Part shown: positions 23,652-31,148 of the stretch, in pieces
Layout of the letters: each line of letters starts with the position of its first letter
Numbering within the stretch: the first letter of the stretch is position 1
From: an uncultured Jannaschia sp.
GTDB lineage: Bacteria > Pseudomonadota > Alphaproteobacteria > Rhodobacterales > Rhodobacteraceae
DNA length: 64,000 nt
Direction: 5' to 3'
Assembly (NCBI RefSeq): GCF_947503795.1
Contig: NZ_CANNEZ010000002.1
Span: 248,001 to 312,000, forward strand
The notes under the pieces: model-generated
Seen by the model: the letters and a program-made list of their open reading frames with translations, nothing else
The model's database searches: none
Told to the model about the DNA's origin: nothing
Translations under genes and position numbers: made by a program

Positions 23652-25670
23652 TCAGGCCGCGTCGTCGAGGCCGCGCCCCTTCAGGAGCGCGTCGACCCCC
23701 GGCAGCCGCCCCCGGAACCGCGTGTAGAGCGCGGCCGCGTCCTCGGACCCGCCGCGCGACAGGATGTCGGCCTCCAGACGCTTCGCCAGATCGGGGTCGA
23801 ACGGATCGCCCGCCTCCTCGAAGGCGGCGAAGGCGTCGGCATCCATCACTTCCGACCACATGTAACTGTAGTAGCCCGACGAATACCCGTCGCCCGAGAA
23901 GACATGCGCGAAATGCGGCGTCGCGTGGCGCATCCGGATCGCGCGGGGCATCCCGATCGTCTCGAGCACTTCGGCCTGTTTCTGCATCGGGTCGGCGGGC
24001 GCGGGCCCGTCATGGAAGGCGAGATCGACCAGCGCCGAGGCCACGTATTCCACCGTCGCGAACCCCATGTCGTAGGTCGAGGCCCGGAGCAGCCGGTCGC
24101 GCAGCGCATCCGGCATCGGCTCGCCCGTTTCGGCATGGGTCGCGAACTCGGCCAGCACCGACGGCACATCGAGCCAATGCTCGTAGAGCTGGCTGGGCAG
24201 TTCCACGAAGTCACGCGCCACGCTGGTCCCCGAGATCGAGCCGTAGGTCACGTCCGACAGCATCTGGTGCAGCGCGTGGCCGAACTCGTGGAACAGCGTC
24301 CGCGCATCGTCGTAGGACAGGAGCGCCGGCTCGCCCTTGGCGAAGTTGCACACATTGACCACGACCGGGCGCACGTCGTCGTCCAGCCGCGACTGGGACC
24401 GCATCGCGCTGCACCACGCGCCCGACCGCTTGGACGGCCGCGCAAAATAGTCGCCCATGAAGACCGCGACATGTTCGCCGTTCCGCGTGACCTCCCAGAC
24501 GCGGACATCGGGGTGGTAGGCGGGCGTGTCCAGACGCTCGAACTCCAGCCCGAAGAGGCGGCGGGACACCGCGAACGCCGCCTCGATCATACGGTCGAGC
24601 TGGAAATAGGGTTTCAGCTCCGCCTCGTTCAGGTCGTGCAACTCGGCACGCCGGGCCTCGGCATAGTAGCGCCAGTCCCACGGCTCCAGCGGGCCGACGA
24701 CGCCATCGGTGCGGGCCATGCGGGCGAGGTGCTCGGCATCCGAGAGTGCGGCCGTGCGTGCGGGATGCCAGACCTGCATCAACAGGTCGCGGACGGCATC
24801 GGGCGTGCCCGCCATCTCGGTCTCGAGCTTGTATTCGGCGAAGCTGTCGTACCCCAGAAGGCGCGCCCGCTCCTCGCGCAGGGCGAGGATCTCGGTCGCG
24901 ATGGCGCGGTTGTCGGTCTCGCCGCCATTGGCACCCCGCGCGGTCCAGGCCTCGTAGGCCCGCTCGCGCAGGTCGCGGCGGGGGCTGAACTGCAGGAACG
25001 GCACGATCAGCGAGCGGTTGAGCGTCACCACCGGGCCGGGCCGGTCGCGCTCGGCGCCGGCGGCGCGGGCGGCGTCCTTCACGAAATCCGGCAGCCCGTC
25101 GAGGTCGTCCTCGGAGAGATCCATGAACCATGCGCGCTCGTCGGCCAGGAGGTTCTGGCTGAACGCCGTCCCCAGCGTCGCCAGCCGCGCCTTGATCGCC
25201 GTCAGGCGTTCGGCCGCCTCGCCCTTCAGCGCCGCCCCCGCGCGCACGAAGCCCCGGCGGGTCAGCATCAACACGCGGGCCTGCTCGTCCGTCAGGTCGA
25301 GATCGTCGCGCCGCGCCCAGAGATCCTCGATCCGTGCGAAGAGCGCTGCGTCGTTGGTGATCTCGGAGGAATAGGCCGAGAGCTTCGGCGCCATCTCGCG
25401 CTGCAGCGCCTCGCGGGCGGGGGTGCTGTCGGCGCCGGCGAGGTTGTAGAACACGCCCGCCACCCGGTCGAGCGTCCGGTCCGACCGCTCCAGCGCCTCG
25501 ATCGTGTTGGCGAAGGTCGGCGCGGCTTCGGTCGCGCCGATGGCGGCGATCGCGGCGCGTCCCTCGGCCATGCCCTGCTCCAGCGCCGGCGCGAAGTGGT
25601 CGTCCTCGATCCGGTCGAAGGGCGGGAGGGCGTGCGGGCCGGTCCAGTCGGACAGAAGCGGGTTGGTCAT
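23652..25670 (-). CDS. M3 family oligopeptidase (oligopeptidase A / dipeptidyl carboxypeptidase type)
   Basis: The 672-residue zinc peptidase has the catalytic motif HEFGHALH in ARTLFHEFGHALHQML, with the downstream glutamate in SGTSVARDFVELPSQLYEHW that completes the zinc site. The N-terminal half matches the helical thimet oligopeptidase fold, and the late segment SGYYSYMWSEVMDADAF is a family signature. These cytosolic enzymes break down short peptides, including signal-peptide fragments. The ATG at 25670 starts MTNPLLSDW, typical of the family, and the 42 codons upstream are unlike coding sequence. It is expressed alone. Confidence 0.93.
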   Translation of the reverse strand: MTNPLLSDWTGPHALPPFDRIEDDHFAPALEQGMAEGRAAIAAIGATEAAPTFANTIEALERSDRTLDRVAGVFYNLAGADSTPAREALQREMAPKLSAYSSEITNDAALFARIEDLWARRDDLDLTDEQARVLMLTRRGFVRAGAALKGEAAERLTAIKARLATLGTAFSQNLLADERAWFMDLSEDDLDGLPDFVKDAARAAGAERDRPGPVVTLNRSLIVPFLQFSPRRDLRERAYEAWTARGANGGETDNRAIATEILALREERARLLGYDSFAEYKLETEMAGTPDAVRDLLMQVWHPARTAALSDAEHLARMARTDGVVGPLEPWDWRYYAEARRAELHDLNEAELKPYFQLDRMIEAAFAVSRRLFGLEFERLDTPAYHPDVRVWEVTRNGEHVAVFMGDYFARPSKRSGAWCSAMRSQSRLDDDVRPVVVNVCNFAKGEPALLSYDDARTLFHEFGHALHQMLSDVTYGSISGTSVARDFVELPSQLYEHWLDVPSVLAEFATHAETGEPMPDALRDRLLRASTYDMGFATVEYVASALVDLAFHDGPAPADPMQKQAEVLETIGMPRAIRMRHATPHFAHVFSGDGYSSGYYSYMWSEVMDADAFAAFEEAGDPFDPDLAKRLEADILSRGGSEDAAALYTRFRGRLPGVDALLKGRGLDDAA

Positions 25671-25813
25671 GGGCGTCTCCTTCGCCGCCCTATGTAGGAC
25701 CGCGCCGCCCGGTGATCCACGTCCGATCCGGGGCCCGCCCGCGTCGCGCCATGGCGGAACCGCGCGCCCCGCGCTATCGTTTCCGTCAGGCATCAACCCC
25801 AGGGAGAGCCGCC

Positions 25814-25954
25814 ATGTCGCTCCGTCTCACCAAGATCCTCGCACTTACGCTCATCCTGCCGGTCCTCTCGGGCTGCGCCGCCGTCGCCGTGGGGGCCGCG
25901 GGCGCCATCGTCGCCGACGAGGTGGCCGAGAACGAAGGCGGGAACCTCTTCTGA
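25814..25954 (+). CDS. Tiny lipoprotein
   Basis: The 46-residue product is almost entirely a lipoprotein signal with lipobox LSGC (Cys21), followed by a glycine- and alanine-rich segment (AAVAVGAAGAIVADEVAENE). The mature peptide would be 26 residues. GGGAGAG precedes the ATG at 25814. It overlaps the next gene as TGATG/ATGA, so both lipoproteins are coupled. Short lipoproteins like this often accompany entericidins; no function can be assigned from sequence. Confidence 0.75.
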   Translation: MSLRLTKILALTLILPVLSGCAAVAVGAAGAIVADEVAENEGGNLF

Positions 25955-26079
25955 TGGCCCGTCTGACACGCGCGGCCCTCGTGCTGGCCGTGGCCCTCGG
26001 GCTGGCTGGGTGCGAGACGGCCAAGGGATTCGTCCAGGACAGCGAGAACCTCGGCGACGCGCTCAGCGACGGGCTCTGA
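25954..26079 (+). CDS. Entericidin-like small lipoprotein
   Basis: The 41-residue protein has a signal with lipobox LAGC (Cys20) and the mature sequence CETAKGFVQDSENLGDALSD, which closely resembles the entericidin A/B family (the GCET-KG-QD pattern). Entericidins are membrane lipoproteins linked to stress and lysis control. The gene starts inside the stop of the preceding lipoprotein gene. The two probably form a functional pair, by analogy with ecnA-ecnB. Confidence 0.75.
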   Translation: MARLTRAALVLAVALGLAGCETAKGFVQDSENLGDALSDGL

Positions 26080-26149
26080 CCCGGACGGCCGGGGCCTAGG
26101 CGTCCGCGCACCGAGCGGCTAGCCTGCGCCGATCAGCGAAAGGATCGGC

Positions 26150-26566
26150 ATGGGCTGGAGCATCCATCACGTGAACCTCGAGGCGCGCGACGTGCGGCGC
26201 ACGGCGGCGTTCTACACCGACATCCTCGGCATGAAGGAGCGTCCCTGGACCTTCCCCGAGACCCGCGGCTACCTGCCGGGCGACCCCGACAAGCTGGCCC
26301 TGCTGGGCGACGGGCGGGACGGACATTCCGGCCTCCACCTGATCGCCCCGGACGAGAGCTTCGCCGAGAAGAACGACCTCGCCTTCAACCCGTCCGTCGG
26401 CGGCCACGTGGCCTTCAACGTCCCCGACCTCGACGCGGTGATCGCACGGCTCCGCGCGGCGGGGGTGAAGCACTCGGTGACCAGCGAGTTCGCCATCCCG
26501 GGACTGCGGCATGTGTACCTGGAGGACCCGGAGGGGAACTTGGTGGAGGTGAATGGGGGGATATAG
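26150..26566 (+). CDS. VOC (glyoxalase-like) family protein
   Basis: The 138-residue protein has the paired beta-alpha-beta modules of the vicinal oxygen chelate fold: IHHVNLEARDVRRTAAFYTDILG at the start and VAFNVPDLDAVIARLRAAG with HVYLEDPEGNLVEV at the end. Metal ligands would be His7, a central histidine in GLHLIAPDE or GGHVAF, and Glu in NLVEV. Activity could be glyoxalase, dioxygenase or resistance-type; nothing selects one. An AAAGGA site precedes the ATG. Base composition drops abruptly immediately after its stop codon. Confidence 0.85.
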   Translation: MGWSIHHVNLEARDVRRTAAFYTDILGMKERPWTFPETRGYLPGDPDKLALLGDGRDGHSGLHLIAPDESFAEKNDLAFNPSVGGHVAFNVPDLDAVIARLRAAGVKHSVTSEFAIPGLRHVYLEDPEGNLVEVNGGI

Positions 26567-26629
26567 AGAGAAACGGCTTGAAGATCACTTCATCCATGTG
26601 AATATGCTGTCGACCATACGTGAAAGCTT

Positions 26630-27607
26630 ATGATGAATATTGTGACGAGAAAAAGTAATAATTCGTCGATGAGGCTCGCACAGCTATCCTCAAAATTAGA
26701 GAGATCTCCCGCTGTCGACGCATTTCCTAACCTAGCGATCTTCGCGACTGGCTCATACGCGCGTTTAGAAGCTTCCGCTCACTCTGATATCGACTTGTTT
26801 TTCGTTCATGATGGCTCTCTCGACTCTATGGCAGAGCGAAGGACTAAGTCGCTGCGCTTATTCGCGCATCTAATAGATGTGGCCGACAAGCTCGAATTCC
26901 CTAAATTTTCTAATGATGGTGAGTATCTGAGGGTTGTCCAGAAGGACGACATTCTAACGAACCTTGGCGGGCGTGACGATGATCATCTCAACTTTTTTAC
27001 GACACGTATGCTCCTGCTGCTTGAAAGCAGATGTGTACATGGCGAACATGTGTACCTTAGGATTGTAGAAGATGTAATCGCGTCATACTTTCGAGATTAC
27101 CCTGACCATAAGCAAGAATTCAGCCCTACATTCTTAATAAATGACATATTACGGTTCTGGAAGACGCTGTGCCTAAATTATGAGCACCGGCGGAACCAGC
27201 CCAATGACGGATCTACAAAGAGAATTAAACAGAAAACAAAAAACTTCAAGCTGAAGTTCAGCCGTATGTTAACTTGCTTCGGTTCGGTCGCGCTCATAGT
27301 TGCAAACCGAAATTGCTTCAGGAAGCCAGACCTGGTGAGTATGTGCAAGAACACTCCTCGACAGCGTCTGGAAACAGCTTGCGAAGGCAGGCTAAGCACG
27401 CAAGGCAATCTCTCCGCAGCATTCGATCTATATGACTGGTTTCTTGAAGAGACTGATGTGCCAGAATCTGATTTGATGGATAAGTTTCAGTCGACGGACT
27501 ATAAGAGAGTCGCATTCTCAAAAGCTGACGAATTTGGGGATCACATATTCTCCATCATCTCGGATATTGCGGGTGAGACGGACTACATGCGCTACTTGGT
27601 GATCTGA
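26630..27607 (+). CDS. GlnD/DUF294-like nucleotidyltransferase with a conserved helical C-terminal domain
   Basis: The 325-residue protein has a polymerase-beta-type nucleotidyltransferase core: G41-S42 in FATGSYARLEAS and the acidic pair D53-I-D55 in HSDIDLFFVHDG, as in the GlnD/DUF294 group. The following segment with LRVV and LLLLESRCVHGE matches that group's helical insert; Glu99 or a nearby acid may be the third catalytic residue. The C-terminal half, with NDILRFWKTLCLNYEHRRN and NFKLKFSRMLTCFG, is a distinctive helical domain I recall from uncharacterised proteins but cannot name. It would transfer NMP to an RNA, protein or small molecule. ATGA overlap couples it to the 2H gene. Codon use is unlike its neighbours. 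An ATG at 26633 is an alternative start. Confidence 0.75.
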   Translation: MMNIVTRKSNNSSMRLAQLSSKLERSPAVDAFPNLAIFATGSYARLEASAHSDIDLFFVHDGSLDSMAERRTKSLRLFAHLIDVADKLEFPKFSNDGEYLRVVQKDDILTNLGGRDDDHLNFFTTRMLLLLESRCVHGEHVYLRIVEDVIASYFRDYPDHKQEFSPTFLINDILRFWKTLCLNYEHRRNQPNDGSTKRIKQKTKNFKLKFSRMLTCFGSVALIVANRNCFRKPDLVSMCKNTPRQRLETACEGRLSTQGNLSAAFDLYDWFLEETDVPESDLMDKFQSTDYKRVAFSKADEFGDHIFSIISDIAGETDYMRYLVI

Positions 27608-28218
27608 TGTTCTTCGTCGCAGTAGGTTTTTCAGACTTGCGAGTTGCACGGATGCTAGACGTCATGAGAATCATCTGCGAGCCTGATGCTGCCAGGCCGT
27701 CTCATGTAACACTCCGCGGCCCCTATGATGCGAAGAAGAACGTTAGCAATTCCTTGCTTGAGAAGGACGTAGGGCAGATGATTGTCCGCGGGCCCAGAAC
27801 TTTTTTTTCTGACGCATATGCGCCTCGGGAACAGAACACCGTATATCTTGGAATAGAGATTTCGGGGATCGGCGACTATTGGCATAAACCACAGTATCCA
27901 GACGGGACTCCTCATCTGACGATCTACGATGGAAAGAGCCGGAAATTCGCGTGGATAGTATTGACGACTTTACGGAAGCATTCGTGGAACTTCTCAGTAA
28001 ACTCAACACCAATGCGGATCCTCGAGAAGAAGAAGGGTGTAGAGCAAGCCTATCTAGAAGATTTCGAGAATTATAGACTCGCACTTGACCAAGTGTTTTT
28101 CAAGGGAGTGGCGTTCAACCAGATACGCGCACTGTCTGACATTGAACGGGCTGGCGCTCTAAATAAGGCTTGTCATATTCTACACGACCTCACCCGCCCA
28201 TTCTCCAAGCAATATTAA
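27607..28218 (+). CDS. 2H phosphoesterase (2'-5' RNA ligase/cyclic phosphodiesterase superfamily)
   Basis: The 203-residue protein carries the two H-x-T motifs that define the 2H superfamily: His33-Val-Thr35 in SHVTLRGPY and His103-Leu-Thr105 in TPHLTIYDG, about 70 residues apart as usual. Enzymes of this fold open or hydrolyse 2',3'-cyclic phosphates and 2'-5' linkages in RNA or oligonucleotides, and some viral members destroy nucleotide second messengers. The C-terminal 60 or so residues form an extra helical part. The gene begins within the stop of the nucleotidyltransferase gene, so a joint pathway on a nucleotide or RNA substrate is likely. What that substrate is cannot be read from the sequence. 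Confidence 0.72.
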   Translation: MFFVAVGFSDLRVARMLDVMRIICEPDAARPSHVTLRGPYDAKKNVSNSLLEKDVGQMIVRGPRTFFSDAYAPREQNTVYLGIEISGIGDYWHKPQYPDGTPHLTIYDGKSRKFAWIVLTTLRKHSWNFSVNSTPMRILEKKKGVEQAYLEDFENYRLALDQVFFKGVAFNQIRALSDIERAGALNKACHILHDLTRPFSKQY

Positions 28219-28316
28219 TCGCCAATTGCGACTTAACGCTGCCAACCAACCGTGTGGGCCCGCGTTTGTCTACGCCAAACGCTTCCGCCCACCGATTCCC
28301 CAATCTGCCTGCGACG

Positions 28317-30116
28317 TCACCCATCCATCTTGAGGGCACTGATGAACGCGGATTGGGGGATTTCCACCTTCCCGAATTGCCGCATCTTCTTCTTGCCCGC
28401 CTTCTGCTTCTCCAGAAGCTTCTTCTTCCGCGTCGCATCCCCCCCGTAGCACTTGGCCGTCACGTCCTTGCGGAGCGCGGCCAGTGTCTCGCGGGCGATG
28501 ACCTTGCCTCCGATGGCGGCCTGGATGGGGATCTTGAACATGTGGCGGGGGATCAGCTCCTTGAGCTTCTCGCACATGGCGCGGCCGCGGGTCTCGGCGC
28601 GGTCGCGGTGGACCATGATGGAGAGCGCGTCGACGGGCTCGTCGTTGACGAGGATCTGCATCTTGACCAGCGAATCCTCGCGGTAGCCGAGCATCTGGTA
28701 GTCGAAGCTGGCATAACCCTTGGTGACGGATTTCAGCCGGTCGTAGAAGTCGAACACCACCTCGTTGAGCGGCAGGTCGTAGACCACCATGGCGCGGGGG
28801 CCGGCATAGGTCAGGTCCATCTGGATGCCGCGGCGGTCCTGGCAGAGCTTCAGCACGTCGCCGAGATAGTCGTCGGGCACGAGGATGGTCGCCTTGATGC
28901 GCGGCTCCTCGAGATGGTCGACATGGGTGAGGTCGGGCATGTCGGCGGGGTTGTGGAGCTCCGTCATCGTGCCGTCGCGCATGTGGACGTGGTAGACGAC
29001 CGAGGGCGCCGTGGTGATGAGGTCGATGTCGTATTCGCGCTCGATCCGGTCCCGGATGACCTCGAGATGGAGAAGCCCGAGAAAGCCGCAGCGGAAGCCG
29101 AAGCCCAGCGCGGCCGAACTCTCGACCTCGTAGGAGAAGGAGGCGTCGTTCAGGGCCAGCTTCTCGATGGCGTCGCGCATGTCCTCGAAGAGCGCGGAAT
29201 CCACGGGAAAGAGGCCGCAGAACACCACCGGCTGCGACGGCTTGAAGCCCGGCAGCGCGGTCGCGGTGCCCTTCTTCTCGTGGGTGATGGTGTCGCCGAC
29301 GCGGGTGTCGCGCACCTGCTTGATCGACGCGGTCAGGAACCCGATCTCGCCCGGCCCCAGCACCGGGATGTCGGCCATGGCGGGGCGGAAGACGCCGATC
29401 CGGTCGACATGGTGGATCGTGTCGTTCGACATGAAGCGGACGCGGTCGCCCTTCTTGAGGTGCCCGTCGATGATGCGGACGAGGACGATGACGCCGAGAT
29501 AGCTGTCGTACCAGCTGTCCACGAGCATCGCCTTCAGGGGCGCATCCGGGTCGCCCTTCGGCGCGGGCAGGCGGTCGACGATGGCCTGCAGCGTCTCGCG
29601 GATGCCCTCGCCGGTCTTGGCCGAGACGAGCATGGCCTCGGAGGCGTCGATGCCGATCACGTCCTCGATCTGCTCGCGCACGCGGTCGGGCTCGGAGGCG
29701 GGAAGGTCGATCTTGTTGAGGACGGGGACGATCTCGTGGTCGGCGTCGATCGCCTGGTAGACGTTCGCCAGCGTCTGCGCCTCGACGCCCTGGGTGCTGT
29801 CGACGACGAGGAGCGAGCCCTCGACCGCGCGCATGGAGCGCGAGACCTCGTAGGCGAAGTCGACATGGCCCGGCGTGTCGATGAGGTTGAGCGTGTATTC
29901 CTCGCCATCGGCGGCGGTGAACTGGATGCGGACGGTGTTGGCCTTGATGGTGATGCCGCGCTCGCGCTCGATATCCATCGCGTCGAGCATCTGGGCCTTC
30001 ATGTCGCGCGCCGCCACGGTGTTCGTCTCCTGGATCAGCCGGTCGGCCAGCGTGGACTTGCCGTGGTCGATATGGGCGACGATCGAGAAGTTGCGGATAT
30101 GGGCGAGGTCGGTCAT
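28317..30116 (-). CDS. lepA: Elongation factor 4 (translation back-translocase LepA)
   Basis: The 599-residue GTPase has G1 [15 protein letters not shown]3 [15 protein letters not shown] and G4 NKIDLPAS, followed by the EF-G-like domains and the LepA-specific C-terminal domain ([23 protein letters not shown] and the basic [17 protein letters not shown]). LepA acts on the ribosome under ionic or cold stress. The gene is unaffected by the low-GC islet downstream, whose last bases lie a few nucleotides after its stop. Confidence 0.97.
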   Translation of the reverse strand: MTDLAHIRNFSIVAHIDHGKSTLADRLIQETNTVAARDMKAQMLDAMDIERERGITIKANTVRIQFTAADGEEYTLNLIDTPGHVDFAYEVSRSMRAVEGSLLVVDSTQGVEAQTLANVYQAIDADHEIVPVLNKIDLPASEPDRVREQIEDVIGIDASEAMLVSAKTGEGIRETLQAIVDRLPAPKGDPDAPLKAMLVDSWYDSYLGVIVLVRIIDGHLKKGDRVRFMSNDTIHHVDRIGVFRPAMADIPVLGPGEIGFLTASIKQVRDTRVGDTITHEKKGTATALPGFKPSQPVVFCGLFPVDSALFEDMRDAIEKLALNDASFSYEVESSAALGFGFRCGFLGLLHLEVIRDRIEREYDIDLITTAPSVVYHVHMRDGTMTELHNPADMPDLTHVDHLEEPRIKATILVPDDYLGDVLKLCQDRRGIQMDLTYAGPRAMVVYDLPLNEVVFDFYDRLKSVTKGYASFDYQMLGYREDSLVKMQILVNDEPVDALSIMVHRDRAETRGRAMCEKLKELIPRHMFKIPIQAAIGGKVIARETLAALRKDVTAKCYGGDATRKKKLLEKQKAGKKKMRQFGKVEIPQSAFISALKMDG

Positions 30117-30208
30117 GGGGCGCGGCCTGACGGGAATGGGGTTTCAGGCGGAGATATACCGGGGGCCGGGTGGCGACTAGGGGGTGCGGCGATGGGCCGA
30201 CGGTGCGT

Positions 30209-31051
30209 TCAGACGGTGGCCGTTGCGGTCATGGCCAGCGCCCCCGCCCCGGTCCCGGCCGCGAGGCGATACCCGTCGCCGTCAGGGGCCACCCCGAACC
30301 GCAGATCGCCGGGCAGCGTCGCGGGTGCCGTGGCGCGGAAGGTGAACGTCCGGAGCGGACGCCCGGCGCGCGCCACGGCTCGGTCGGCCAGCAGCGTCGC
30401 GATCAGCGGGCCGTGAACGACGAGACCGGCGTGGCCTTCGACATCGCGGGCATAGTCGCGGTCGTAATGGATGCGGTGCCCGTTGAAGGTCAGGGCGGAG
30501 TAGCGAAAGAGTTGCACCTCGGAGGGCGTGCGCGTCTCGGTTTCGGGCCAGTCGCCGAAGGGCGTCGGTTCGGGCAGCGTGTCGCCGGGCGCGGGATCGG
30601 CGCGGTAGACGATGTCATGCTCCTCCCACAGCGCGCGCGTGCCCTCCGTCGCGAGTTCATGGCGCACGGTCACGAAGCAGAGCGGACCGCTGCGCCCCTG
30701 CTTCGGCGTCACGGCCGTGATGGTGGAGGTCTTTTCGACCTTGGCCCCGAGCGGCAGGGGCGCATCGAAGCCCAGCCGCCCGCCGGCCCACATCCGGCGC
30801 GGCAGGGCGACCGGGGGCAGGAACCCGCCCGTCGCGGGATGCCCGTCGCGGCCCAGCGCCGAGAGCGGTGCCGCGTCCAGATGGTAGAGCCAGTGCCAGA
30901 GCGGCGGCAGGGGATCGCCCGGCCCCAAGGTCGGCGCACGATCCAGCGTGGCCTGCATCATGCGGGCGGGCTCGGGCCGCAGGATATCGGTCGCGGTCGC
31001 GGTGCGGCCGATCCAGCGGGCGAGGATCTTTGGGTCGAGCGTGCGGTCCAT
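30209..31051 (-). CDS. MaoC-like/FAS1-type acyl-CoA hydratase
   Basis: The 280-residue protein resembles mesaconyl-C4-CoA hydratase-type enzymes, with an N-terminal FAS1-like dehydratase domain (WIGRTATATD, PPLWHWLYHLD, GRDGHPATGGFLPP) and a C-terminal hot-dog domain containing FRYSALTFNGHRIHYDRDYAR, which carries the catalytic Asp/His pattern, and VVHGPLIATLL. It would add water to an enoyl-CoA. The divergent gene is a large flavoprotein; the two may share a catabolic route, but no CoA ligase or transferase lies here. The ATG at 31051 starts MDRTLDPKILARWIG, matching family N termini. Confidence 0.8.
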   Translation of the reverse strand: MDRTLDPKILARWIGRTATATDILRPEPARMMQATLDRAPTLGPGDPLPPLWHWLYHLDAAPLSALGRDGHPATGGFLPPVALPRRMWAGGRLGFDAPLPLGAKVEKTSTITAVTPKQGRSGPLCFVTVRHELATEGTRALWEEHDIVYRADPAPGDTLPEPTPFGDWPETETRTPSEVQLFRYSALTFNGHRIHYDRDYARDVEGHAGLVVHGPLIATLLADRAVARAGRPLRTFTFRATAPATLPGDLRFGVAPDGDGYRLAAGTGAGALAMTATATV

Positions 31052-31148
31052 GGGCCTCCGGGCATGTCGGAAACGGGCGTCGCGGACGTGATTGACAGGT
31101 GCGGGCGCCCATCGCCAGCCTGAACGCCACCGCCGGGGAGGCCGACCC

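Larger units (their letters stand above)
26567..28300. other. AT-richer two-gene genomic islet
   Basis: Sequence from the VOC stop to just before the lepA stop is plainly richer in A and T than everything around it, with many TTA, AGA and ATA codons that its neighbours avoid. It contains a nucleotidyltransferase gene and a 2H phosphoesterase gene, plus short flanks. I find no integrase, transposase, tRNA or clear flanking repeats. The islet fits exactly between two convergent gene ends, so no host gene is broken. Recent horizontal acquisition is the simplest explanation. Confidence 0.8.

Noticed and set aside
23904-25697. Long plus-strand frame opposite the M3 peptidase
   Set aside because: Antisense shadow of a gene with a complete HEFGH site; no ribosome site or domain.
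27070-27110. R-x4-H string (R155 to H160) in the nucleotidyltransferase, suggesting a fused HEPN RNase
   Set aside because: One short string is expected by chance and the surrounding sequence does not resemble a HEPN helix bundle, so a MNT-HEPN toxin-antitoxin call is not supported.
26630-28218. Calling the two-gene cassette CBASS
   Set aside because: There is no recognisable effector, Cap2/Cap3-type or HORMA gene, and the nucleotidyltransferase looks more like the GlnD/DUF294 group than a CD-NTase.
28170-30416. Long plus-strand frame opposite lepA
   Set aside because: It is antisense to a clear lepA and reads as low-information L/D/G/V/H-rich sequence.
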